Shown here one piece after another: positions 1 through 6,032 of a DNA stretch of 15,429 nucleotides. The notes beneath the pieces were generated by a model, which searched no databases, had not been told where the DNA came from, and saw only the letters and a program-made list of their open reading frames with translations. Location: contig CADEHD010000019.1 of NCBI GenBank assembly GCA_902827055.1, positions 1-15,429 on the forward strand. Direction: 5' to 3'. This stretch comes from an uncultured Chloroflexota bacterium. Its GTDB lineage: Bacteria; Chloroflexota; Dehalococcoidia; UBA2979. A program made the translations under genes and the position numbers. How positions within the stretch are numbered: the first letter of the stretch is position 1; every line of letters begins with the position of its first letter.

Positions 1-763
1 CCGGCGTATCGAACTCGGTGAACTGCGTCGCGTCGCTCGCGCGGAGCTCTCGCACCAGCGCGAGGAACTCGCCCGGGTCGTCGCCCTCGAAGGCCACAAC
101 GAACTCCTGGTCGTCGAGGCCGTACGAGTACGTCGTGTTGATCTTGATGCCGTGGTAGCGGTGACCTACCGCGATGTGCTCGTCCATCATGCGCTGGCGT
201 TCGTCCTGCGGCAGTCGGTACCAGGCCTTCGTCTTCGCCATCGGGTAGACGAAGAGGTACTCGTTGGTGCCGCCGTCCGAGCGCAGGCGGGTCCGCTGCT
301 CGGCACCCTCGTGCAGCTCGTTGGTGTACTGCGAGCGCATCGTCATCGAGAGGAACGAGTGCACGGGCTCGAGCCAGGCGCCGATGCGCGTCCGGTTCAG
401 CCGGCCGTGCCAGTCGGTGATCGTGGCGAGGTCGTCGTGGACCTGCCACACGAGGAAGTCCGTGTCGCCGCGCGTGCCCGCCGTGGTGTAGACGCGCGTC
501 AGCATCGCCTCGCCAGACTCGACCAGCAGCGACTCGAGCTCGGCACCCAGGGCGACGCGCTCGTTCGCGGGAAGTCGCCGGGCCTCGTTGGGGAGCTTGT
601 AGAACGTGAACTTCACGCTCTGCACACCGCGCGGGATGCGCGCGGCGGCACCGGCTGCCGAGGCGGGATGCGTCCCGTGGGTGGGCTGTGCGCCGTGCGG
701 GGCGTGCGTCGCCGCGGCAGCGGCAGGCGGCGTGGGCGAGCCCGGGCGCTCGGTCGTCGTCAC
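1..763 (-). CDS. hemQ: HemQ/ChdC-type coproheme decarboxylase (chlorite dismutase family), 3' end cut by window
   Basis: Predicted coproheme decarboxylase, which converts Fe-coproporphyrin III to heme b with peroxide in the cytoplasm. I translated 254 codons from a GTG at 763; the frame runs off the window edge at a DTP motif, close to the usual C-terminus, so only about 5-15 residues are probably missing. Family marks are YPMAK (catalytic Tyr173, propionate-binding Lys177), Trp181, and DEHIAVGH with the proximal heme ligand His196. The later TTYSYGLDDQEFVVAFE segment is also typical. The start is supported by an 11-nt full Shine-Dalgarno match (766-776) and by the GTGA overlap with the upstream siroheme decarboxylase. 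The first ~45 residues are Ala/Pro/Thr-rich with scattered His, an unusual low-complexity extension. A true chlorite dismutase is less likely, because the YPMxK Tyr and Lys are HemQ marks. Joint operon membership with an Ahb enzyme is the main oddity. Confidence 0.9.
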   Translation of the reverse strand, partial: MTTTERPGSPTPPAAAAATHAPHGAQPTHGTHPASAAGAAARIPRGVQSVKFTFYKLPNEARRLPANERVALGAELESLLVESGEAMLTRVYTTAGTRGDTDFLVWQVHDDLATITDWHGRLNRTRIGAWLEPVHSFLSMTMRSQYTNELHEGAEQRTRLRSDGGTNEYLFVYPMAKTKAWYRLPQDERQRMMDEHIAVGHRYHGIKINTTYSYGLDDQEFVVAFEGDDPGEFLALVRELRASDATQFTEFDTP

Positions 764-1926
764 GCGATCACCTCCTCGGGCGGCACGCTGCCAGCGGTCG
801 AGTCGACGTCGCGTCCCGCCTGCAGGCAGAGCTCCTCCCAGCGGTCGTACTCCGGGATGTAGTAGGGGAGGCGGATCTTCTTGTACTCAGTGGTGGAATA
901 GAGGACGCGGTAGTCCTCGATGCCGCTCTCCCGCGCGATCGACGCTGCGGTCTCCTCGACGCCGGCCGCCTTGGGGTGGTGCAGCATCGAGAAGACGGAG
1001 TAGGGCCAGTCGGGGTAGGTGGGCCGCTGGTAGCAGTGGGACACGCCTCGGTAGCCGGCGACGAACTGCCCGAACTCCGTCACGCGCTCGGGCGGCACGT
1101 TCCAGACGGCCATGCCGTTCGCGCGGAAGCCCGCGGCGCGGTGGTTGAGGATGCCGGCGAACCGTCGCAACTGGCCGCGCTCGATGAGCTCACGCCCGTA
1201 CTCGAGGACGCGGTCGACGCTCCACCCGAGCTCGCGCGCGATGACCGCGAACGGCTCGGCGACGTCGGCGAGGTCGTGCTGCGTCGCGCAGATGTAGGCG
1301 ATGTCGGTGTCGGTGACGGCGTGCGCCGTCGCCTTGTTGCGCCGCTCCTGGGTGTACTCGGGCTCCCCGCGCGCATCGAGGGCGCGCGTGCCGCTCATGT
1401 CGAGCGTGACGGCGATCTTGAACAGCTGCAGAGTGGGCATCGGGCGCGTCGACTCAGCCCCGGCGAGCTCGTGCAGCCGGTTGATGACGGCATCGAGGTC
1501 GTGTCCTGGGGGCATCGCGACGGTGAACCAGACGTTGAACTCGTGGTTGCGTCGGTAGTTGTGGGACACGCCGGGGTGCGCATTGACGACGGCGATCGCG
1601 CGCTTGAGGCGCTCCGGCGCGATCTTCATCGCAACCAGCGCCGACGAGTACCCGAGCGCCTTCGTGTCGTAGATGGCGCAGATCTGGCGGACGACGCCGG
1701 CGGCGCGTGCCTCAGCGAGGTGCTCGAGCGCCTCGGCCTCCGAGACCCCGATGCGCTCGCCGAGGACGGCGTAGGGCCTCGGGACGAGCGGGAACTCGCC
1801 CTGGAGCAGGTCGAGGAGCGCCCGCGTCTTCTCGCTCAACTGGGGGCCGACGGGGCGCTTCGCCGCGGCCTCGGTGGCCGCCTGCTCGGATGCGATCGTG
1901 TCTGCCGCGGTCTCTGCAGTCGTCAT
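760..1926 (-). CDS. ahbAB: Fused AhbA-AhbB-type siroheme decarboxylase (NirD/L/G/H-related, Lrp/AsnC fold)
   Basis: 388 aa with two tandem halves, each an AsnC/Lrp-like winged helix followed by a ferredoxin-like domain (about residues 30-180 and 205-350). The first half carries GVSHNYRRNHEFNVWFT (119-135) and the second GVSHCYQRPTYPDWPY (294-309), the signatures of the siroheme decarboxylase AhbA/AhbB and NirDLGH families. Known family chemistry is decarboxylation of siroheme at C12 and C18 to 12,18-didecarboxysiroheme, feeding either the alternative heme b route (next AhbC) or heme d1. The usual proteins are separate subunits of about 150-170 aa; here they are one chain, as in NirDL fusions. 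The ATG overlaps the aldo/keto reductase stop (ATGA), with no good SD of its own, so translation is probably coupled. The stop overlaps the hemQ GTG. A transcription regulator is unlikely given the two porphyrin-type motifs. Pairing with hemQ favours heme b over heme d1; that part is inference. Confidence 0.9.
   Translation of the reverse strand: MTTAETAADTIASEQAATEAAAKRPVGPQLSEKTRALLDLLQGEFPLVPRPYAVLGERIGVSEAEALEHLAEARAAGVVRQICAIYDTKALGYSSALVAMKIAPERLKRAIAVVNAHPGVSHNYRRNHEFNVWFTVAMPPGHDLDAVINRLHELAGAESTRPMPTLQLFKIAVTLDMSGTRALDARGEPEYTQERRNKATAHAVTDTDIAYICATQHDLADVAEPFAVIARELGWSVDRVLEYGRELIERGQLRRFAGILNHRAAGFRANGMAVWNVPPERVTEFGQFVAGYRGVSHCYQRPTYPDWPYSVFSMLHHPKAAGVEETAASIARESGIEDYRVLYSTTEYKKIRLPYYIPEYDRWEELCLQAGRDVDSTAGSVPPEEVIA
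766..776 (-). promoter_or_regulatory. Full-length Shine-Dalgarno site for hemQ
   Basis: Read on the minus strand, this is AGGAGGTGATC, an 11-nt exact complement of the conserved 16S rRNA 3' end. It sits inside the last codons of the siroheme decarboxylase gene (encoding EEVI) and 7 nt separate GGAGG from the GTG start at 763. It decides the hemQ start and suggests strong re-initiation. Confidence 0.85.
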
Positions 1927-2933
1927 CGGGCGGCCACCGCTCCGGCCACCCGCACGGGCAGCCCATAGTTCGACTCGAAGAGCTCTTCAACGCGGCGCAT
2001 CTGGGCGTCGGTCAGCGCGGGCTGGTCGCCGGCCCGAGCGAACTCGACGAGCTGCTCGGCGTTGTAGATGTTGGGCAGGGCCGACACCACGGTCGACGAC
2101 TGGAGGACGTAGCGCAGCGCGACCTGGCTCAGCGAAGTGCCGGTCTCCTCGGTGAGGAACTGCAGCTGCTCGATCTTGCGGAGCCCGTCCTCCAACCACG
2201 CCTTGGGGCGGTGCTGGCGGTGGTCGCCGCGCTCGAACTTGGTCTCAGGCGTGTACTGGCCCTCGAGCATCCCGGACGAGTGCGGCACCCGCACCACGAG
2301 GGCCTTCCCGGTGCGCTCGGCGCAGGCGATGAGCTCGCGGCCGGGGTCCAACTCGAGCGCGTTGTAGATCATCTGCACGCCATCGATGGGCAGGTGCTCC
2401 ATCGCGTACAGGCCTTCCTCGAGCCAGCCGATGGCCGGTCCGAGGGCGACGCCGACGGAGCGCACCTTGCCGGCCGCGCGCACGCGCTCGGTCCACGCCC
2501 AGACGTCGTCCATGTGGAGGTGGTCCATGCGCGGGTTGTGCAGCTGGTAGAAGTCGATGCGGTCGGTGCCGAGGCGCCGGAGCGACGCGTCGAGGGCCTG
2601 CTCGAGGAAGGGGATGTCGAAGCGGTGTGGTGCCTCGCGGTGTCCGGCCTGGTTGGGATCTCGCGACGCCCAGTCGTAACCGAACTTCGCGCCGATCACG
2701 ATCCGGTCGCGCTCACTGCCCGGGAAGGCGTGGGCCAGGACCGTCTCGCCTCGGCCGTTGCCGTACGTCTCGGCGGTGTCGAAGAAGGTAATCCCGAGGT
2801 CCGCGGCCTGCCGCATCAGCGCAGCGGCGGCGTCGTCCGAGTAGTCGCCCCACCAGCCGGCGGAGACCGTCCACACGCCGAACCCGACCTCTGACACGTG
2901 CACGCCGGTGTCCGTGATCTGACGATGCTGCAT
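1923..2933 (-). CDS. Aldo/keto reductase, first gene of the heme operon
   Basis: 336 aa from the ATG at 2933 (MQHRQITDTG), preceded by a GAGAGGGG Shine-Dalgarno stretch. An in-frame upstream extension is possible but lacks family similarity. It is an NAD(P)H-dependent oxidoreductase of the aldo/keto reductase TIM-barrel superfamily. The catalytic tetrad is visible as Asp52 and Tyr57 (FFDTAETYGNG), Lys83 (GAKFGYD) and His132 (FYQLHNP). The length is normal for the soluble bacterial group that includes YajO- and Tas-like enzymes. The substrate cannot be told from sequence. It overlaps the siroheme decarboxylase start by 4 bp (ATGA), so the two are very likely co-expressed and this reductase may work in, or protect, the porphyrin pathway. 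Two perfect palindromes 83-122 bp upstream are candidate operators. Confidence 0.92.
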   Translation of the reverse strand: MQHRQITDTGVHVSEVGFGVWTVSAGWWGDYSDDAAAALMRQAADLGITFFDTAETYGNGRGETVLAHAFPGSERDRIVIGAKFGYDWASRDPNQAGHREAPHRFDIPFLEQALDASLRRLGTDRIDFYQLHNPRMDHLHMDDVWAWTERVRAAGKVRSVGVALGPAIGWLEEGLYAMEHLPIDGVQMIYNALELDPGRELIACAERTGKALVVRVPHSSGMLEGQYTPETKFERGDHRQHRPKAWLEDGLRKIEQLQFLTEETGTSLSQVALRYVLQSSTVVSALPNIYNAEQLVEFARAGDQPALTDAQMRRVEELFESNYGLPVRVAGAVAAR

Positions 2934-3015
2934 GCTGCGCCCCTCTCGCTCGGTAGCCTCGCCGCTCCCGGGTTCGGTGGCAATGGCGCAGGTCAACGAA
3001 TCGAAGCCCGGCACA

Positions 3016-3032
3016 CGAAACAGTGCGTTTCG
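3016..3032. promoter_or_regulatory. Perfect dyad CGAAAC-N5-GTTTCG upstream of the heme operon
   Basis: Six-base perfect arms around a 5-nt spacer, 83 bp upstream of the aldo/keto reductase start, in a relatively AT-rich patch of a GC-rich genome. It could bind a dimeric repressor. I do not recognise the motif; it is longer than a LexA box and is not FNR-like. Confidence 0.4.
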
Positions 3033-3040
3033 AAGAGATT

Positions 3041-3055
3041 TGCGCGAATCGCGCA
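3041..3055. promoter_or_regulatory. 15-bp perfect palindrome TGCGCGA-A-TCGCGCA upstream of the heme operon
   Basis: Seven-base perfect arms around a single central base, 9 bp from the CGAAAC dyad. Operator-like in size and position. GC-rich arms such as these arise more easily by chance in this genome than the neighbouring dyad. Confidence 0.35.
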
Positions 3056-3068
3056 CGCAATCACGAGC

Positions 3069-3128
3069 GGTGGGGGCGGGATCTGTCCTCGCCCCCACCA
3101 TCACGCTCGAGATGCGCCTCGAGAGGCG
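3069..3128 (-). terminator. Two hairpins after the HemAT-type chemoreceptor gene, possible terminator or leader structure
   Basis: The first inverted repeat reads CGCCTC-GA-GAGGCG (3115-3128). The second has 10-bp arms, GGTGGGGGCG (3069-3078) and CGCCCCCACC (3090-3099), with a further GGA/TCC pairing inside. No U-tract follows on either strand, so intrinsic termination is uncertain. The hairpins lie 32-91 nt past the chemoreceptor stop and before the heme operon start. The 226-nt gap 2934-3159 otherwise holds the two dyads and no convincing -35/-10 pair. Confidence 0.35.
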
Positions 3129-3159
3129 TTACGTGACCGCCCTCGGGGGCGGCACGCGC

Positions 3160-4644
3160 TCAGGCAGCGCGGCGACCGAGGGTCTCGCGGTCCTCGATCT
3201 TGCCGATGGCGACCAGGAACTGGCCGAGCTCGCCGGAGACGGCGTTCAGGACGTCGGCCTGGCTCGACATGTCGCCCACCTGCGCGGTGACCTCCTCGGT
3301 ACCCGCTGAGACCTGCTGCGAGGAGGCGGCGTTGGTCTCGGCCAGCGCGCCCATCTCGCCCATCGTGCTCGCCAGCTCGCGCGCGGACTCGTCCGCCTCC
3401 GCGGCAAGCCGCTCGATGATCTGCACGTCCTGCGAGAGGTCCTGGGAGCTGGTCACGATGCGGTCGAGCAGCTCGGCGGCGGCTCGCGCCTTGACGGCGC
3501 CGGCATCGACGTCGCGGACGACGTTCCCCATCGACTCCACGGACTGCCCGACGCCGGACTGCACCTTCTTGATCAGCGTGGCGATGTCCTTCGCCGCGCT
3601 GGCGGCGCGCTCGGCCAGCGAGCGCACCTCGTCCGCGACCACGGCGAAGCCGCGGCCCATGTCGCCGGCGCGCGCGGCCTCGATGGCGGCGTTCAGCGCG
3701 AGGAGGTTGGTCTGGGCGGCGATCTCCGCGATGGTCTGGGTGATCGCGTCGATTTCCTTGCCGCTGGCGCTCAGCTCCTCGATCTGCCGGGAGGTGGCGA
3801 GGACAGCGACGTTGATGCTCTCCATCGCCTCGGTGGTCTCCTGCGCGCCGCGGCGGCCCTGCTCGGCGGCGGTGAGGCTGTCGCCGCTTCGCTCGCCAGC
3901 GGCCCGGGCGGACTCGGCGACGCTCGCCATGGCGTTCTTGATCTGCTCGCTGGAGGTGATGGCGGATTGCACGGCGCCGGTCTGCTGGGACGCACCGGCG
4001 GCTACCTGCTGGATCGCCTTCGCGATCTCCCCGGCAGCGAGGCTGACCTGCCCGGCGCTGTCCGCGAGGCTGGAGGCGGACGGCCCGAGGCGGTCGTACA
4101 CGCCGGCCATGCGGTCCAGCATGGCGCCCACGTATGACTCGGTCAGGAGCGAACCGTCCAACGAGAAGAGCTTGACGAAGGCGAGGAAGGTGCGGATGAG
4201 CTGCTCGCCCTCCATGTGGCGGCTCAGCCGGTCGAGGACGAGTTCGGCGTAGGTGGCGTAGTTCCCGAGCACCCATCGCGGCTTGACGTCGAGGCGGGTG
4301 TGGTTCTCACCGAGATAGAGGGCGCGCTCGAAGTGCGCGAGGTCGGCGCGGCCAGACAGCAGGTCGCGGAAGTACCCGGCCTGGGCGCCTTCGAGGATGC
4401 GCCGGCTCGACCCAGCCTGCTCCACCTTCTCGACGAACCCCGGGAAGCGGAACGAGTGCTCGTAGAAGTCGCGCGCGAGCTCATCGGCCTCCGGCTCGAG
4501 GAAGGGCGCGGCGGCACGAATCAGCTCGAGGTCCGACTCCGCGAGCCGCACCCAGTCGAGGCGCGTCCGGAGATCCGACGCATCGATCCGGTACTTTGCG
4601 GCCAGCGACTGCGTGCGCGTCTCGGTAGTCAACCCATCCTCCAT
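3160..4644 (-). CDS. hemAT: Globin-coupled methyl-accepting chemotaxis protein (HemAT-type aerotaxis transducer)
   Basis: 494 aa, soluble, with no transmembrane segment. Residues ~15-180 form a protoglobin sensor domain. His115 in GENHTRLDVKPRWVLGNY matches the proximal heme ligand of HemAT, and Tyr61 in DFYEHSFRFPGF fits the distal B10 tyrosine; their spacing (54) is close to that in Bacillus HemAT (53). Residues ~190-480 are the coiled-coil signalling domain, with the hairpin tip IAAQTNLLALNAAIEAARAG (308-327) that contacts CheA/CheW. It should sense O2 (or NO/CO) and control motility. There is no CheR-binding pentapeptide; the tail ends in GRRAA. The ATG at 4644 is used, but GGAGG inside its first codons also serves a TTG at 4632, so the start could be four codons later. 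No che genes are in the window. It lies on the same strand as the heme operon. Confidence 0.93.
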   Translation of the reverse strand: MEDGLTTETRTQSLAAKYRIDASDLRTRLDWVRLAESDLELIRAAAPFLEPEADELARDFYEHSFRFPGFVEKVEQAGSSRRILEGAQAGYFRDLLSGRADLAHFERALYLGENHTRLDVKPRWVLGNYATYAELVLDRLSRHMEGEQLIRTFLAFVKLFSLDGSLLTESYVGAMLDRMAGVYDRLGPSASSLADSAGQVSLAAGEIAKAIQQVAAGASQQTGAVQSAITSSEQIKNAMASVAESARAAGERSGDSLTAAEQGRRGAQETTEAMESINVAVLATSRQIEELSASGKEIDAITQTIAEIAAQTNLLALNAAIEAARAGDMGRGFAVVADEVRSLAERAASAAKDIATLIKKVQSGVGQSVESMGNVVRDVDAGAVKARAAAELLDRIVTSSQDLSQDVQIIERLAAEADESARELASTMGEMGALAETNAASSQQVSAGTEEVTAQVGDMSSQADVLNAVSGELGQFLVAIGKIEDRETLGRRAA

Positions 4645-4678
4645 GATGCTCCAGGGGCCCTGGCGGCTACCCGTCTGT

Positions 4679-4763
4679 GGTTCGGTGTGCAGCCACGCTA
4701 GGTCCGAGGCGCGCTGCCGGGCATCGGGGGCACCCCCGAGAACGGGCGCGCGCGCACCGAACC
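4679..4763. repeat. Widely spaced inverted repeat GGTTCGGTG ... CACCGAACC upstream of the chemoreceptor
   Basis: Perfect 9-bp arms at 4679-4687 and 4755-4763, with flanking partial matches. The arms are 76 bp apart centre to centre, about seven DNA turns. It lies just upstream of the chemoreceptor start and could be a looping operator pair or a large cruciform. Between the arms is another inverted repeat, TCGGGGG-CA-CCCCCGA (4724-4739). Confidence 0.4.
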
Positions 4764-4778
4764 GTCAGGCCGGCATCA

Positions 4779-4796
4779 CGATCGCGCCAGCGATCG
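4779..4796. repeat. Inverted repeat CGATCGC-GCCA-GCGATCG
   Basis: Perfect 7-bp arms with a 4-nt loop in the gap between the chemoreceptor and the crotonase gene. There is no T-run on either side. Function unknown; it may be part of the transcription end of the crotonase gene. Confidence 0.35.
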
Positions 4797-4832
4797 GGGG
4801 AAGGGCGCGATGAGGAGCGCCCCCCAGCACTC

Positions 4833-4879
4833 GGAACGCGCCCCTCGGGGGTTCCTGACGACTCCCAGGTGTCCCTGGG
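4833..4879 (-). terminator. Candidate transcription end of the crotonase gene (two adjacent hairpins)
   Basis: CCCAGG-TGTC-CCTGGG (4864-4879) lies 11 nt past the stop codon. It is followed by GGAAC/GTTCC with an inner CCCC/GGGG stem (4833-4855, 3-nt bulge). Neither has a U-tract, so this is a weak call. The whole gap 4645-4890 holds four hairpins or dyads and no gene that I can support. Confidence 0.3.
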
Positions 4880-4890
4880 CCCGTGCGGGG

Positions 4891-5709
4891 CTACGAGCCC
4901 TTGAACACCGGGTCGCGCCGCTCCATGAAGGACCGCACGCCCTCGACGCCGTCGTCGGAGACGAACAGGCTGTCGATGGTGAGCGACGTGAAGTCGACGA
5001 CCCTCGAGAGCCCCGCCTCCTCGTTCATGTAGACAACGCGCTTCGAGGCAGCCATGCCCAGCGGCGGCCCCTTGGCGATCTGCGTCGCGTAATCCACCGC
5101 CTCCTGCACGAGGGCGTCGCGCGGCACGACCTTCAGCACGAGCCCCAGTTCGAGGGCCTCCTGAGCGTTGATCCGCCGTCCGCTCAGCATCAGCTCCAGC
5201 GCGCGCTGGGGCCCGAGGTTCTCCTTCAGAAAGTGCCCCAGTCCGTAGTCGGCCAGGAGCCCGCGGGTGGTCTGCGTGACGGCGAAGATGGCGTCGTCCG
5301 AGGCGATGCGGAGATCGGTGCCGAGCGCGACGCCGAACCCGAGTCCAACGGCGTACCCGTTCACCGCGCCGATAATCGGCACATCGCAGCTGCGCATAAC
5401 CTGGACCGTGTACGTCTCGAGGTGTGGCCGGCGCCAGAGGCGCCGCCGAGGCCCGGACGGGGTGCCCGCGGTCGCGCCTGGGAAGCCGGAGACGTCGCCG
5501 CCGGCGCAGAACGCTCGCCCCTCGCCCGTGAGGACGATGGCCCTCGTGCGGTACTCGCCGCTGTTGAGTGCCTGGAAGAACTCGTTGAGTGCGTTCGCGA
5601 CGGGTGCGCTCCACGCGTTGAGTTTCTCCGGGCGGTTCATCTTGAGCAGCGTGACGTCGCCGATCTCCTCGATGAGGATGGGCTGCGTCTCCGCGGATTC
5701 CTGGGTCAT
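4891..5709 (-). CDS. Crotonase/enoyl-CoA hydratase-family protein lacking both hydratase glutamates
   Basis: 272 aa from the ATG at 5709, with a near-ideal AAGGAGG five nt upstream; this rejects a longer in-frame extension. It is a crotonase-fold acyl-CoA enzyme. Visible marks are NRPEKLNAW (25-33), the oxyanion-hole loop RAFCAGGDVSGF (65-76) and VNGYAVGLGFG (116-126). In rat mitochondrial hydratase the catalytic residues are Glu144 and Glu164; the aligned positions here are Gly126 and Gln146. An aspartate (Asp154, LLADYG) sits where dienoyl-CoA isomerase and PaaG-type isomerases carry a catalytic Asp. A normal hydratase reaction is therefore doubtful; an isomerase or another crotonase activity is more likely. 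Residues 80-97 form a Pro/Arg-rich insert. No beta-oxidation partner genes are adjacent. It is transcribed away from groEL and appears monocistronic. Confidence 0.9.
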   Translation of the reverse strand: MTQESAETQPILIEEIGDVTLLKMNRPEKLNAWSAPVANALNEFFQALNSGEYRTRAIVLTGEGRAFCAGGDVSGFPGATAGTPSGPRRRLWRRPHLETYTVQVMRSCDVPIIGAVNGYAVGLGFGVALGTDLRIASDDAIFAVTQTTRGLLADYGLGHFLKENLGPQRALELMLSGRRINAQEALELGLVLKVVPRDALVQEAVDYATQIAKGPPLGMAASKRVVYMNEEAGLSRVVDFTSLTIDSLFVSDDGVEGVRSFMERRDPVFKGS

Positions 5710-5842
5710 CAGCTCCTCCTTGCGCCCGTGGGCGCTGCGCGGCGCCAGGGGTGCCCGGGACGCGCGCCGGGGCACGGCCGCAGGGCGAGGCGCGTCCACC
5801 CGCATGACGGACGGCATCCTACTCGGTGGAGACGCGCGGCAG

Positions 5843-5871
5843 TTGCGCCGCGGCTGCGGATTCGATACAAA
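5843..5871 (+). promoter_or_regulatory. Candidate sigma-70-type promoter of groEL
   Basis: TTGCGC (5843-5848) and TACAAA (5866-5871) are separated by 17 bp. The predicted transcription start falls just before or at the CIRCE operator (5880), the classical arrangement. The rest of the 323-bp gap 5710-6032 holds CIRCE, a ~150-nt leader and no gene. Confidence 0.55.
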
Positions 5872-5879
5872 TGCACTCG

Positions 5880-5906
5880 TTAGCACTCTCCCGGAGCGAG
5901 TGCTAA
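5880..5906. promoter_or_regulatory. CIRCE operator (HrcA binding site)
   Basis: TTAGCACTC, a 9-nt spacer (TCCCGGAGC), then GAGTGCTAA: a perfect match to the consensus heat-shock operator bound by the repressor HrcA. It lies 127 nt upstream of the groEL start, directly after the candidate promoter. The host must encode HrcA elsewhere. Confidence 0.98.
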
Positions 5907-5995
5907 CCTCCTCGGCGCGGCTCCAGGCACTCACCGCCCCCGGTCCGAGGGTTCTCGTTCCGCGTAGTCACCCACTCGTGCTCAGCGTGCCACTC

Positions 5996-6011
5996 GAGGG
6001 CCTGGGCCCTC
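5996..6011 (+). other. Leader hairpin just before the groEL ribosome binding site
   Basis: GAGGGCC-TG-GGCCCTC is a perfect 7-bp inverted repeat (practical loop CUGG) ending 10 nt before the AAAGGA ribosome binding site. It might tune mRNA stability or translation. This is seen in the sequence; the function is inferred. Confidence 0.35.
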
Positions 6012-6032
6012 ACAAGGCGTAAAGGATGGGTC

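Noticed and set aside
760..1926. Annotation as an Lrp/AsnC transcription regulator
   Set aside because: The fold is related, but the duplicated GVSHxYxR motifs with WFT and PDWPY are those of siroheme decarboxylases.
688..1968. Plus-strand frame of 426 codons over the siroheme decarboxylase gene
   Set aside because: Mirror-frame composition and no recognisable motif; the opposite strand has clear AhbA/B motifs and a coupled operon.
2934..3104. N-terminal extension of the aldo/keto reductase up to 3104
   Set aside because: The extra 57 residues look non-homologous and cover the palindromes; the ATG at 2933 has a Shine-Dalgarno site and begins where the family begins.
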